A model generated the notes under the pieces. That model was not told the DNA's origin, did not search any database, and worked only from the letters and a program-made list of their open reading frames with translations. Of a stretch of 64,000 bases of DNA, positions 37,332-47,498 are shown in pieces. The stretch lies in NCBI GenBank assembly GCA_963817395.1, contig CAWFOC010000003.1:682001-746000 (forward strand), read 5' to 3'. Numbering within the stretch: the stretch's first letter is position 1; the number at the start of each line of letters is the position of its first letter. Position numbers and translations under genes: made by a program. Source of the stretch: CAWGYQ01 sp963817395. Lineage in GTDB: Bacteria > Acidobacteriota > Vicinamibacteria > Vicinamibacterales > CAVPJW01.

Positions 37332-38314
37332 GCCTGGAGTTCTCCGTGGACCGAGCGGTTTTGCAGAAGATAGATCAATCCGCCGGGCAGGCTCGACACG
37401 ATGGTGACAGCCAGGTAAAGAAGGGCGAGCGATATCGCCGCGTCGGGAGGAGTGCCGAGCCGGCCGAAAAGTAGCAGATAGAGCGCGTCGCGCACGCCGA
37501 GGCCGTTGATGCTGAGTGGCAGCATGGCGCCGAGAGAAATGAGCGGCACGAACACAGCCAGGGCGGAGACCGGGAACGTCAATCCCAGTGCCCGCGCGTT
37601 CAAGAATACCACGGAGATCACGATTGCCTGGAACAAGAACGACAACGCCAGCGTCGCCAGGAGCGTCCGCTGCGCGCGCAGGTAGGGTGTGAGGGCTGCA
37701 TACAGCGCACTCGTGCCCGGCCACACACGAGCCAGCGGTGTCACTGACGCAATCCGGTCGACGAGCGAGTAGGCGCGACGGTTGAAGATCAGCAGATTGA
37801 GCGCGACGAACGCCACGAACAGTCCCATTGCGATGGCCGGCAGCGACAAGCCGAGCAGCCGCACCGGAGGCGCCAGCCACGACGCCACCAGGGCCGTGGT
37901 CAGGAGCGCTGCGAGGCCGATGTTCCGCTCCATGAACACCGACACCGTCGCCCGTGCCGGCGAGCCGGTCTCGCGGGAGAGCAGGACGGCCTTGACGGCG
38001 TCGCCCCCGACCGCTGTGGGCAGAAAGAAATTGAAGAACATCCCGATGAAATAGAAACCCGCCAGGCGGAGAAACGGCGCGTACAAGCGAACCGGACGGA
38101 GTGTCAGGAACCACCTGTAGGCCGATGACAACTGGCCCACGGAGTACACGAGCACGCTGGCCGACAGATACACCGGGTCGACCGACGCGAGGTGGTCGAG
38201 CACGCGCCCGGTGTCCAGACGGTAGAAGATGAAGGCGTACAGCGCCAGGGTGACGGCGAGTTTGATGAGCGTTGATGCTGGACCGCGGCGCACACCGGGG
38301 GCCGGCATCAGCAA
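37328..38314 (-). CDS. Flippase-like integral membrane protein (lysylphosphatidylglycerol synthase TM family)
   Basis: A 328-residue protein with about eight membrane helices. Family markers are LVYSVGQLSSAYRWFLTLRP, FYFIGMFFNFFLPTAVGGDA with VKAVLLSRETG, and SLGAMLPLSINGLGVRDALY. It corresponds to the flippase half of MprF without the synthase domain. Such stand-alone proteins accompany glycolipid or hopanoid genes, and the substrate here is unknown. The stop overlaps the GTG of the GAF sensor gene. Confidence 0.88.
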   Translation of the reverse strand: MLMPAPGVRRGPASTLIKLAVTLALYAFIFYRLDTGRVLDHLASVDPVYLSASVLVYSVGQLSSAYRWFLTLRPVRLYAPFLRLAGFYFIGMFFNFFLPTAVGGDAVKAVLLSRETGSPARATVSVFMERNIGLAALLTTALVASWLAPPVRLLGLSLPAIAMGLFVAFVALNLLIFNRRAYSLVDRIASVTPLARVWPGTSALYAALTPYLRAQRTLLATLALSFLFQAIVISVVFLNARALGLTFPVSALAVFVPLISLGAMLPLSINGLGVRDALYLLLFGRLGTPPDAAISLALLYLAVTIVSSLPGGLIYLLQNRSVHGELQA

Positions 38315-38386
38315 TTCACGCGAACGCGCGCGACGGGGTCGTCGGGCCGGTCTCTCCGCGGTGTCCTGCTCATCGCGCTGGGGCGG

Positions 38387-39121
38387 CTAGTAGACCGGCA
38401 GATACGGGCTCAGATACTGAGCGATGATCGTGAAGCGGTTCGTGAAAATCAGCACGCCGATGACGACCAGCAGCGCTCCTGAGACCATTTCGATGGTGTG
38501 GTAGTGGTGCCGGATGCGCGCAAAGGCCGTGAAGAACTTGTTGATCGCGAGAGAGGTGGCGATGAAGGGGATGCCGAGGCCGAGTGAGTAGATGGCAAGA
38601 AGCTGTACGCCTTGACCGATGGTCTCCTGGGCCGCCGCAATCGCGAGAATGGCCGCGAGAATCGGTCCGATGCACGGGGTCCATCCGAACGCGAAGGCAA
38701 TGCCCACGAGAAGGGCGCCGAACGGCCCAGCCGGCTTGCGCTGGGTGTGCACGCGCTTTTCCGCGTACAGCCACCCAATCCTCAGAAGCCCCATCGTGTG
38801 CAGTCCGAAGAGAATGATGATGACGCCCGCAATCTGTCCGAGAATCGTCAGGCGCTCCATGACGAACTGCCCGATCGCGCTGGCCGAGGCACCGAGGGCG
38901 ATGAACACGAGCGAGAACCCGATCACGAACGCCACCGACGAAACCAGCGCCCGGCGGCGCGTCGCACCCGACGTGGGGGCGGCCTGACTTCCCCCGCGCA
39001 GCTCGTCGAGCGTCGAGCCGGAAATGAACGAAAGATAGCCGGGAATCAGCGGCAGAACGCACGGTGAAATAAACGACAGCACGCCGGCCACGAAGGCGGC
39101 GAGCAGCGAGACGTTCTCCAT
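38387..39121 (-). CDS. ccdA: Cytochrome c biogenesis protein CcdA
   Basis: CcdA carries reducing power across the inner membrane for cytochrome c maturation or periplasmic thiol repair. The 244 residues show six helices and the paired motifs FISPCVLPLIPGYLSFISG (first Cys) and FAFGWTPCIGPILAAILA (second Cys). No ResA or DsbE thioredoxin gene is adjacent. It lies 30 bases downstream of nuoG on the same strand. Confidence 0.94.
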   Translation of the reverse strand: MENVSLLAAFVAGVLSFISPCVLPLIPGYLSFISGSTLDELRGGSQAAPTSGATRRRALVSSVAFVIGFSLVFIALGASASAIGQFVMERLTILGQIAGVIIILFGLHTMGLLRIGWLYAEKRVHTQRKPAGPFGALLVGIAFAFGWTPCIGPILAAILAIAAAQETIGQGVQLLAIYSLGLGIPFIATSLAINKFFTAFARIRHHYHTIEMVSGALLVVIGVLIFTNRFTIIAQYLSPYLPVY

Positions 39122-39151
39122 GATGCTTCCTCGACAGGTTCGGCGGCCGCT

Positions 39152-40963
39152 TCAGTCGGCGTCGCGCTGCAGGGTCGCAATCGGTCGAAGCGGGATAATC
39201 GATCGTTGAGGGTCGTCAGTATCCTCCGGCGCGAATTTCACCGGCGGCACATCCTGGAACAGGAAGTCCCATTTCCAGCGCTCGGAAGGATTCGATGTCT
39301 GCAGCCACGTCCGGGCTGTCACCGGTCTGGCGAATGATACCCGCTCGAGATTCGAGTAAGCCGACTTGTCAATGAGCATGCGGCCGATGGCGGCCCGCAC
39401 GTCCGCAGCGGTCGTGAAATCCATCTCGATGCCGAGGGTCTGACCCACACGCGTGAGCACCAGCCAGTCCTCGAGCGCTTCCCCGGGCGCCGGGATCACG
39501 CGAGAGGCGGCCTGCACGCGCCCCTGATCGTTGGTGTAGAGGGCGTCCTTTTCAACCGAGCACGATCCAGGCAGTACCAGGTCGGCTGCCGCGGCGAGCG
39601 GTGTGAACAGAACGCCGTGCACGACGAGAAACGTCAGACGGTTGGATCGGCGGGCCTCGAGCAGCCAGTCGATGTCGCCAAGCGAGCCCACCGGGCCGGG
39701 GTCGAATACGTAGAGCGCCTTTACCGAGCCGGACTCGACGGCTTGCCTGAGCGCCGAAGGCTCGTGGGGCCCCTCATGCCCATTGCCGACCTCAATTCCG
39801 AGATCCCGCGCGCCGTTCACGTTGGGAGCATCGGTCGCGGGAACGCGGAAGCGGGTTTCAGAGGGCTGGTCCTTCTCGCGATGCTGCCAGCCAAGCGCGA
39901 GCGGTCCTTGGCCTGATGCGTCGGCCATGCGCTTCAGGAGGAACAATTCCTCGAGCGATGCATGGGCGGACGCCAGGAACGCCAGCGAGCATTTGGAATG
40001 CCCGTCACCAACGGTGCGCGCACGAAGGGTGGCGAGCGCGTCGCGCCAGCCCACTGGCTCGAGCGCGCCTGTGGTGCCGCGGGCGAGCGGGCGCTTGAGA
40101 CGCTCGTCTCCCTCGATCCAGTGATACTCGAAACGGCCGATGTCGCACATCCAGTAGCCGTTGACATCGGGGTTGAATCGCGGTGTGAAGCGGACGAGCC
40201 GGGCGCCTTTGGCCCATTCGGGCTTGGCCTTGATCCACGCCGTGGTATTGCAGCCCTTCGAACACTGCGTGCAGACGGTATCGACGGCGTGCGGGTTGTC
40301 CCACGGGCGGGATTTGAAGCGGTAATCGCGTGTAGTAATGGCGCCAACCGGGCAAACGTCCATGAGGTTGCCCGAGATCAGCGAATGGACGCCCTCTTCA
40401 CGAAAGGTGGCAATCTCGCTTCCGTACCCGCGATCGACGATCCCGATTTGTGCGTCGGTGTCGACCTCGCGCATGAATCGCACGCACCGCGTGCAGAGGA
40501 TGCAGCGATTCCGGTTCAGCATGAGCGTGGGACCGAAATCGACATCGGCCTTGACGCCCTCTCCGTCGAACGTGCGACGCGGAAACTCCATACGGCTGCG
40601 CTCGGGACCAAATGCGTACGAGAAATCCTGCAGGGGACACTCGCCGCCCTTGTCGCAGACCGGGCAGTCCAGCGGATGGTTGATGAGCAGGAACTCGAAG
40701 ACTCCTGCGCGGGCCTCGATCACGTCGGGCGACTTCGTGTGCACGATCATGCCCTCGGCTACCGGCGTGGAGCACGAAGTCTGGAGCTTGGGCATCTTCT
40801 CGATCTTGACGATGCAGACACGGCACGACCCGTCGATGCCGAGACCGGGGTGATAGCAGTAGAACGGCACCTGAATGCCGTGCTCCACGGCCGCTTGCAA
40901 CACGGTTTGGCCCTTTTCGACCGTCAGCGCCCGCCCGTCGATCGTCAGTGTGACCGTCTCCAT
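39152..40963 (-). CDS. nuoG: NADH-quinone oxidoreductase subunit G (NuoG)
   Basis: NuoG is the iron-sulfur chain subunit of complex I. The 603 residues begin with a 2Fe-2S ferredoxin domain (FYCYHPGLGIDGSCRVCIVK, Cys in CPVCDKGGECPLQD), a His/Cys 4Fe-4S domain and NRCILCTRCVRF with MDVCPVGAIT. A 4Fe-4S motif before the molybdopterin-type domain reads VDTVCTQCSKGCNT. The molybdopterin-like part is short, about 350 residues. No other nuo genes flank it, so this copy stands apart from the usual cluster. The frame is intact. Confidence 0.93.
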   Translation of the reverse strand: METVTLTIDGRALTVEKGQTVLQAAVEHGIQVPFYCYHPGLGIDGSCRVCIVKIEKMPKLQTSCSTPVAEGMIVHTKSPDVIEARAGVFEFLLINHPLDCPVCDKGGECPLQDFSYAFGPERSRMEFPRRTFDGEGVKADVDFGPTLMLNRNRCILCTRCVRFMREVDTDAQIGIVDRGYGSEIATFREEGVHSLISGNLMDVCPVGAITTRDYRFKSRPWDNPHAVDTVCTQCSKGCNTTAWIKAKPEWAKGARLVRFTPRFNPDVNGYWMCDIGRFEYHWIEGDERLKRPLARGTTGALEPVGWRDALATLRARTVGDGHSKCSLAFLASAHASLEELFLLKRMADASGQGPLALGWQHREKDQPSETRFRVPATDAPNVNGARDLGIEVGNGHEGPHEPSALRQAVESGSVKALYVFDPGPVGSLGDIDWLLEARRSNRLTFLVVHGVLFTPLAAAADLVLPGSCSVEKDALYTNDQGRVQAASRVIPAPGEALEDWLVLTRVGQTLGIEMDFTTAADVRAAIGRMLIDKSAYSNLERVSFARPVTARTWLQTSNPSERWKWDFLFQDVPPVKFAPEDTDDPQRSIIPLRPIATLQRDAD

Positions 40964-41136
40964 GTGGGCCGATCATACCACGGTGATCATGGCCGGATTT
41001 CCGCGTGGAACTTGATGTCGCTGTCGTTTCGATGCGATGAAATCGGCACCAACTCGCTGGCGCCTTGACAAGGTCTGGAGGGACTACTAGAGTCCAGGTC
41101 GACCTCGATTCGGTCGAATTTCAAGGAGGTCGTGCC

Positions 41137-41553
41137 ATGGACGCCGTGCGCGTTCGGCGTGGCTTCTCCCTCGAAGTATTCGCAGCAGCCGCTTTCCTCC
41201 TCGCGACCGTCATGGTCGCCACTCTGATTCTGCGCGAACTTCGCACCGTGCGGCCCGCTGCGCCTATCGGCGAGGAGCTTCAGGCCGTGCCGTCGGGCGT
41301 GCCGACACACGGCATCTCGGTGCCGGCGCTCCTGCTGCTCGACGGGAAGGAAGTGCGCGTGGGCGATGACGCGGATCGCGTGGCGGCGCTGCTCGGTCGG
41401 GACTCGCAGCGTGGTGCGGAAGCGACCGAGCGCGGGCCCATTGGCGTCCGAGTGACGCGCACCTACGACCACGCTGGTACGCGCTTCATCCTGGTGCTGG
41501 AGCCATTCGAGCCGAAGGGCCGTCCCCGGGTCGCCGGCATCTACATTCACTGA
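41137..41553 (+). CDS. Hypothetical single-pass membrane protein
   Basis: A 138-residue protein that I do not recognise. An N-terminal membrane helix (VFAAAAFLLATVMVATLIL, residues about 14-32) leads to an exported domain with a beta-rich look: LLLLDGKEVRVGDDADRVAA and RVTRTYDHAGTRFILVLEP. The start is well supported by AAGGAGGT at 41123-41130. It is divergent from nuoG and convergent with the peptidase gene. Confidence 0.75.
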   Translation: MDAVRVRRGFSLEVFAAAAFLLATVMVATLILRELRTVRPAAPIGEELQAVPSGVPTHGISVPALLLLDGKEVRVGDDADRVAALLGRDSQRGAEATERGPIGVRVTRTYDHAGTRFILVLEPFEPKGRPRVAGIYIH

Positions 41554-41595
41554 CCGCCGGCTGGAGAATCGTCCCTGCGGCGCTCGCCTATGCCG

Positions 41596-44291
41596 TCAGG
41601 AATCGCTCCGCGAAAAAATCGCCAGCGACGCCTCGTCACGATTGACGATCACGTCCCGGATTGGCGCGGGGCTTTCGATACGCTGTTCAATCTCATTTCC
41701 GGTGACAGCGACCACGACCTCGGTCGTCGTCCGACCCTCGTGGACGAGCGTGACCGTGACCGGAAACTCGAAGGCCCCCGACTGCCGAAACCGGATGACC
41801 ACCGCGTCTTTTTCCGTGCGCCATTGGTAGCGCACTTGAGGCAGCTCGTCAGAGTAAATCCACCCCTCGAAGAAGCGCTCGAGCGACCGCCCGGTCTCCG
41901 CCTCGAACACCTGCCGCAGGTCCTCTGTGCCGGCCTTCTGAAAACGGTAGGTCGTGTAGAAGCGTCTGAGCGATCTGAAGAAAGCCTCGTCGCCGACGAG
42001 ACGACGCAGCATGTGCAGGACAGCCGCACCCTTGTTGTAGACGAGGGCGCGGAAGATGCGGCCGTCGCTCTTGATGTGTCCCAGGCGATACCCCAGATAG
42101 ACGGGGCCCTCCTCCGACTCCGACAACGCCCAGCGCCGGAATTGGCGGATGATGCTCAGAAAGACCTCATCGCCGCGGCGCTCCTGTCCGTAGAGCGCGG
42201 CGAAGTATTGCGCGAAGCCTTCACTCAGCCACTGCTCGTGAAAGTTTTTCCAGCCCACGGCCTGGCCCCACCACTGATGCGCGATTTCGTGGGCCAGAAA
42301 GAACTCGGGAAAGCCATTGAACGAGGCCGGGTCGCTACGCCACGATAGCGAAACGCCTGGCGTGGGCTGGTTGAGCGCGGCAAAGTAGGCGGGGCTGTGG
42401 CCTCCCGGCAGCGTGTTCTCGAGCACCGCGAGCGTGAACGAGGGATAGGGACAGTCGCCGAGAATCGACGTATAGAACGTCACGAGTTCTGCCGCCCGAT
42501 CCGATAGCGCGACCGCACGCGCCTGCTGCCGGGGGTTGGCCTCGATGGTCAGCTTCAGCGCGCGGCTGTCCGGACCGCCTTCGGCGGCGTCACCCGCGAC
42601 CTGGTCGGATCTCGCCGGCAGGGCCACGCGGCGATTTGCAATTTTGACGAATCGGCTGACGACCGCAGCGAGGTAGCGCACAGGCTGCTGTAGCGGTGAA
42701 GAGGAACACGTTCGTCGCCTCAGCCCCCAGGCCCACGGTGACCGGCGAGCCCTCCGCCAGCTCGCCGCTTGCGACCACACCGTGAGTGGCGGGAACCGTC
42801 AGACGAAGCGTCGCCGTCGCATAGTCGGTCGTCGTCGCCTGCAGGTACCAATACGCGCGATTGCTGTAGAGGAAACTCGGCTCGGGCAAGATCCGCGGCG
42901 TATAGTCGTCCTCGTATCGCACGCCCTGAAGAGCCTCGCGGTCCGATCGCTGCGCGACGAGAGGGCCCGAATAGATCGTGTTGATCGTCAGGATCTGATC
43001 GCGCAATACGGGCGCAGGCAAATTCACCACAATGGTGTTTTGATTGCGGACGCGCAGGTGCAGCAGTCGTCCGAGCTCCTCGCTCGAGACCGACTGCACG
43101 GTGAGCGATTCGGCCAGGCGCAGCGACACGGTCGCGGTCTGGGCGGCGCGAATCCTCATTTGAAGCCGCGTCCGTCCCTGAATCCACTCCCGGCCGGGAA
43201 CAAATGTCGCATCCACGTAGTAGTCGAGGACGTCGTAGTCGGCCTTCGCGTCCTCGTCGTAAAAGCGCCCGCGGGTGGCCAGCTTCCGCTGCGACGGGTA
43301 GATGGAGATGGTTCGATTGTTCTCGCGGTCGAACAATTGGATGTCCTCGGGCTCGACAGACGAGCGCGCATAGGTCAACTTTCCGTGCTTGCGCGTGCGA
43401 ATTTCGGCGACGAAATCGCCGGGCGGCGGGTGGAGCGACCAGGTGCCGGCGCTCAGGTCGCTCAGGTCGATGATGAACGACTTCTCCTTTTCCTCCTCGA
43501 ACACCATCTCGGCGCGGCGCAGAGTCGCGCGGGTCGACGCTCCGCTCGCTGAGAGCCTCCTGGCGAAAGCGGTCTTTAATCTCAGTCGGGTTCAAACGGA
43601 TGAACGCCGAGTCGAATGACGTTCTGAGGACGTCCTGATCGCAGAAGATGCGAAGCTGCCCCTGCTCTGTGGCCGGAGACGGCGAAAAAATCAGCTCTCC
43701 GCGGCCGAGCATCACCAGGCCCGTGACCCCATCGGGCGATTCGGTGACGAAGACCGACCCGGAAGGCAGCTTGAGCTCGAAGTCCTCCGAGACCACCGAA
43801 AAGCCGTTGGCCGTGTACTGCTTCGACGCGTCGAGGGTCAGGAGAAAGAGGCCCTCCAGCGTGGTGAGAATTTCCTGGTTGAGGATCGTCCACACGGGGA
43901 CCGCGTCGGCCCGGCCGCCGTCACTCGAGCGCTGACGCCGGAGGTCGAGCCGCCACGTGTCGATTCGGCCTCGAGAGCCGTCCTGAGAGAAGACCTCGAC
44001 CAGCAAACGAAGCCCGTTGCCGGACGTTCCAAGCACCCGGCGGTCGCGTTCCCGGACGACGGCGCGGGTCACTTGCGTGCGAAGACCCGAGGCAAACTGG
44101 GTTGCGCGCTCTCGATTGGCTGTCGGCGCGACCATCTCCAGGTAGGCCGCACGATCGGTGGTCTCGACGATTCGCTGGAGTCTTGCGACGAGCTCGGGAA
44201 TTCCGTCGGCCTGGGCAGACGCCGCGGCAGGAATCCACCCGAGGATTCCCGTCACCAGCAGAACGCCGCGAATCCACCGTCGTCGGTTCAT
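41596..44291 (-). CDS. Secreted M1-family metallopeptidase, two frameshifts
   Basis: The signal peptide (RRRWIRGVLLVTGILGWIPA) is followed by about 260 residues of unassigned exported sequence, an M1 N-terminal domain (LDYYVDATFVPGREWIQGRT) and the gluzincin catalytic domain. The zinc site is HEIAHQWWGQ near nt 42270-42295 with the third ligand in WLSEGFA, and VYNKGAAVLHMLRRLVG is also typical. Reading frames switch near 43500 and 42690, each as one added base on the coding strand. Corrected length is about 898 residues. The start is ATG at 44291; an ATG at 44309 is also possible. Confidence 0.87.
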
Positions 44292-44426
44292 GCCCCGATT
44301 AGACCCCATGGGGAAATTCTGGCCCCAGTCACTCTTCAGATTATAGGGGCGAGCACGGTGCCCACCCCCTTTGGCCCCAGACGCATCCGGCGTGACCGCC
44401 GGGCGCCATCGAACGCCGCGCTTTTG

Positions 44427-45608
44427 TCAGATGAGACCGAGCTCACGGCCGACACGATGAAAGACGTCGAGCGCAAACTCGAGGTCTTCACGCGTGTGAG
44501 TGGCAGTGACGATGGTGCGGACGCGAGCCTTGTCGCGGGCCACGGTGGGGAAGCCAATGCCCTGCGCGAAGACGCCCTCGGCGAACAACCGGTCCGACAA
44601 CCTCATCGCGAGGGCGGCGTCACCCACGATGACCGGTGTGATGGGGCTCTCGCTGAGGCCCGTGTCGAAGCCGAGCGTTTTCAGCCCCGATTTGAAGAAC
44701 GCCGTGTTCTCCCAGAGCGTTTCGATCAGCTCGGGCTCCTCGAGCAGGACGTCGATGGCGGCCAGACAGGCGGCAGCCACGGCGGGCGGATGCGACGTCG
44801 AGAAGAGAAATGGGCGGGCGCGATGATGTAGAAAGTCGACGAGCGCGCGGCTGCCCGCGACGTAGCCGCCCAGCACACCCACGGCCTTCGACAGCGTGCC
44901 GACCTGGATGTCAACGCGGCCGTGCACGCCGAAGTGATCGATGGTGCCCCGCCCGTTTCTCCCGAAGACCCCGCTGGCATGCGCGTCGTCGACCATCATG
45001 ATGCAGCCGAATTCCTCGGCCAGATCGCAGAGCGAGGGAAGCGGCCCGAGATCGCCGTCCATGCTGAAGACACCGTCGGTGATGAGCAGCTTGCGCTGGT
45101 CGCCAGGCAGTTCCGAGAGCACGCGGCGTGCAGCGGCGACGTCCTTGTGGGGATAGACGCGAATGGCGGCCCGGCTCAGGCGGCATCCGTCGATGATGCT
45201 GGCGTGATTAAGCTCGTCCGACACGATGACGTCGTCCTTACCGAGAATGGCGGCGACCGTACCGGCATTGGCGGCAAAGCCGCTTTGAAACACCACCACG
45301 GCCTCGGTGTGCTTGAACTCCGCAAGGCGCCGCTCGAGCTCCAGGTGAATCGCCATCGTGCCCGCGATCGTCCGCACCGAGCCGGTACCCACGCCGAAGC
45401 GTTCGATCGCCTCGAGTGCACGCACGCGCAACTTCGGATGCGTGGTCAATCCGAGGTAGTTGTTCGACGAGAGGTTCACGACCACTCGGCGATCGATGGT
45501 GTTTCTCGCCCGCTGCTCGCCGTCCAGAACACGAAGCTCGCGGTGCAAGCCCTGTTCGGCCAGGCTCGTCAGCTCGGCGCTCAGGAACGCGAGCGGGTCG
45601 GATCGCAT
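44427..45608 (-). CDS. Alpha-oxoamine synthase, probably glycine C-acetyltransferase (Kbl)
   Basis: A PLP enzyme of 393 residues that condenses acyl-CoA with glycine or another amino acid. Motifs: NLSSNNYLGLTTHPKLR, GVGTGSVRTIAGTMAIHLEL, FQSGFAANAGTVAAILGKDD, MMVDDAHASGVFGRNGRGT and the PLP lysine in VGTLSKAVGVLGG. Threonine breakdown (Kbl) is the best guess; 8-amino-7-oxononanoate synthase (BioF) is the alternative. No tdh or bio genes are adjacent. ATG at 45608 has AAAGGA 8 bases upstream. Confidence 0.88.
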   Translation of the reverse strand: MRSDPLAFLSAELTSLAEQGLHRELRVLDGEQRARNTIDRRVVVNLSSNNYLGLTTHPKLRVRALEAIERFGVGTGSVRTIAGTMAIHLELERRLAEFKHTEAVVVFQSGFAANAGTVAAILGKDDVIVSDELNHASIIDGCRLSRAAIRVYPHKDVAAARRVLSELPGDQRKLLITDGVFSMDGDLGPLPSLCDLAEEFGCIMMVDDAHASGVFGRNGRGTIDHFGVHGRVDIQVGTLSKAVGVLGGYVAGSRALVDFLHHRARPFLFSTSHPPAVAAACLAAIDVLLEEPELIETLWENTAFFKSGLKTLGFDTGLSESPITPVIVGDAALAMRLSDRLFAEGVFAQGIGFPTVARDKARVRTIVTATHTREDLEFALDVFHRVGRELGLI

Positions 45609-45672
45609 GACCATGTCCTTTATGCGGCGACCTGGTGTCGCAGACACAGCCGGCGCCGGGCGGCGGAATGTC

Positions 45673-45987
45673 TCAGAAGAAGAGAATTGCGGTCCAGGGC
45701 ACGATGGCGACGGCGAAATACACGCCGGTGAGCGCGGCAATCACACCGTGCACCTGACACATATGGAGCAGGATCCCGAGAACGCCCGCGGTAACTTTGG
45801 CAACCGCGAGTGCAAGGCCGTGTCCGACCGCGCCCATGAATGACAGCATCAGCGGATTGCTCTCGATGTGCGCGCCGTAGTTGACGATGCCCACGTAGGT
45901 GAGGGCGCCGTCGAAGAGTTGGCAGAGCAGAAATGCCACGAGGGCTGCGTCGCCAAACCGTCGCGATTGTGTAAAGGCGAATGACAT
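45673..45987 (-). CDS. Small integral membrane protein, DUF5658-like
   Basis: A 104-residue protein with about three membrane helices. The pattern FDGALTYVGIVNYGAHIESN then PLM, with a Gly/Ala-rich second helix, matches DUF5658-type proteins seen in Acidobacteriota and Deltaproteobacteria. Function is unknown. Confidence 0.75.
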   Translation of the reverse strand: MSFAFTQSRRFGDAALVAFLLCQLFDGALTYVGIVNYGAHIESNPLMLSFMGAVGHGLALAVAKVTAGVLGILLHMCQVHGVIAALTGVYFAVAIVPWTAILFF

Positions 45988-46072
45988 TGCTCATCTCTAC
46001 TGACGATGAGAGGTCCTGACGGCCGGCCAGACGCGAACGAGCCCGCCGCCGAGTTGGTTCGACGATGCGCGG

Positions 46073-47284
46073 TCAGCCGCGGAACTGCTCGGTGAATGTC
46101 TTCATGTCGTCGTAGATCGACGCCAGCTCATCGGGCGAGGCAAGGAACACAACGCGGAAGAATCCCTGATCCGCTGGCAGGCCGAACCCTGATCCATACA
46201 CACAGAGAATGCCCGTCGCGCGCAGCAGTTCGACGACGTAGTCCTCATCGGTGCGCCCCGGCGGCAGTTCCACCTTGGGCATCGCATAGAACGCAGCGGT
46301 TGGAGGAACGCACGACACTCCCGGGATGGCCGTGAGCATCCGAACAGACACGCGGGCTCGTTCATCGAGCGCGGCGCGAAACACACGCTGGTGCGATCGG
46401 TCACCCGTCAGCGCCGCAACGACCGCATATTGCATGGGTCCAGGACTGCACAAGCGTCCATCTGCGAGCTTCCGGATGGCTGCTAGAAGATCGTCGAGCC
46501 GCTCGCTTCGTCCGACGCCGAGCCATCCGGCGCGCCAGCCCGGAGCCAGATATCCCTTGGACAGACTGGAACACGAGATGACCGGCGCGTCAGGATCGAG
46601 AGAACCGATCGGCTCCACCGGACCGCTGTACGCCAGGTCACCGTACACCTCATCCGCCAGAAGAACGAGATTGAAACGGTCGGCCAGCTCGAGGAGCGCT
46701 TCGCGAACCGGCCTGGGATAGACGGCGCCCGTGGGGTTATTGGGATCGATCACGACGAGCGCGCGCGTCTCTGTGGTGATCAGAGAACGAAGGTGATCCA
46801 GATCAGGCAGCCAGTTGTTACCCGGATCCGTTCGATAATAGACAGCGCGCGCGCCGATCTTCGCGAGCACCGCCGTATAGAGCGGATAGGTCGGTGAGGG
46901 AACCAGCACCTCTTCTCCGGCGTCGACCAGCGCCGTGAGGGCGAGCTCGATGGCTTCGGACGCGCCAGAGGTGATGACGACACGATCGGCCGACATCGGG
47001 AAGCCGCGCCCATCGAACTCGGCGGCGACGGCGTCCCTCGCGGCTTGAATGCCGGGCGACGGCATGTAGCCGTTGTGCCCGTCCTTCATCGCCCGTTCGA
47101 TGGCCGCGACGAGGTGCGGTGGGGTTTGGAATCCGAACTGCACCGGGTCCCCGATGTTTAGGTAACGCACCTTCTGACCGGTGGCCTCAACTTTGCGGGC
47201 CTCTGCCACGATGTTTCGGATGGCATACGTGAAGTTGGACACCCGGGACGCGACGCGGACCGCGGGGACGACGTGCGGATTCAT
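46073..47284 (-). CDS. Class I/II aminotransferase (alanine/aspartate aminotransferase-like)
   Basis: A fold-type I PLP enzyme of 403 residues. KVRYLNIGDPVQFGFQTPPH is the N-terminal substrate-gating segment. VVIDPNNPTGAVYP, LLADEVYGDLAYSG and the PLP lysine in SCSSLSKGYLAPGWRAGWLG follow. The N-terminus (YAIRNIVAEARKVEATG) resembles AlaA-type glutamate-pyruvate aminotransferases. Substrate is inferred only. The gene is divergent from the VWA-domain gene across a 214-base gap that holds repeated motifs. Confidence 0.87.
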   Translation of the reverse strand: MNPHVVPAVRVASRVSNFTYAIRNIVAEARKVEATGQKVRYLNIGDPVQFGFQTPPHLVAAIERAMKDGHNGYMPSPGIQAARDAVAAEFDGRGFPMSADRVVITSGASEAIELALTALVDAGEEVLVPSPTYPLYTAVLAKIGARAVYYRTDPGNNWLPDLDHLRSLITTETRALVVIDPNNPTGAVYPRPVREALLELADRFNLVLLADEVYGDLAYSGPVEPIGSLDPDAPVISCSSLSKGYLAPGWRAGWLGVGRSERLDDLLAAIRKLADGRLCSPGPMQYAVVAALTGDRSHQRVFRAALDERARVSVRMLTAIPGVSCVPPTAAFYAMPKVELPPGRTDEDYVVELLRATGILCVYGSGFGLPADQGFFRVVFLASPDELASIYDDMKTFTEQFRG

Positions 47285-47338
47285 GACGCTGCATCTTACG
47301 GTACAGGCGCAGAACGGCCGAAAGTGGCAGACGACAGC

Positions 47339-47393
47339 AGTTTTTACATCCGCAGGGCTGGGTCGAAGCGTGCAGATAATGTAGTTCTTACAT
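47339..47393. repeat. Repeated AGTTyTTACAT motif and small palindrome in a divergent promoter region
   Basis: AGTTTTTACAT at 47339-47349 recurs as AGTTCTTACAT at 47383-47393, 44 bases later (about four helical turns). The second copy is part of a palindrome ATGTA-N5-TACAT at 47379-47393. Location between divergent genes suggests an operator. No protein is known to bind it. Confidence 0.35.
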
Positions 47394-47498
47394 GATTTGC
47401 GGCATCGCGACGGGCACCTACAGCGGCCCGACGACGATAAATGGCGTTATTACAGTAGTTTAAAAGTCTGGCAGGCGAGTTGAATATGCGAGAGAGCG

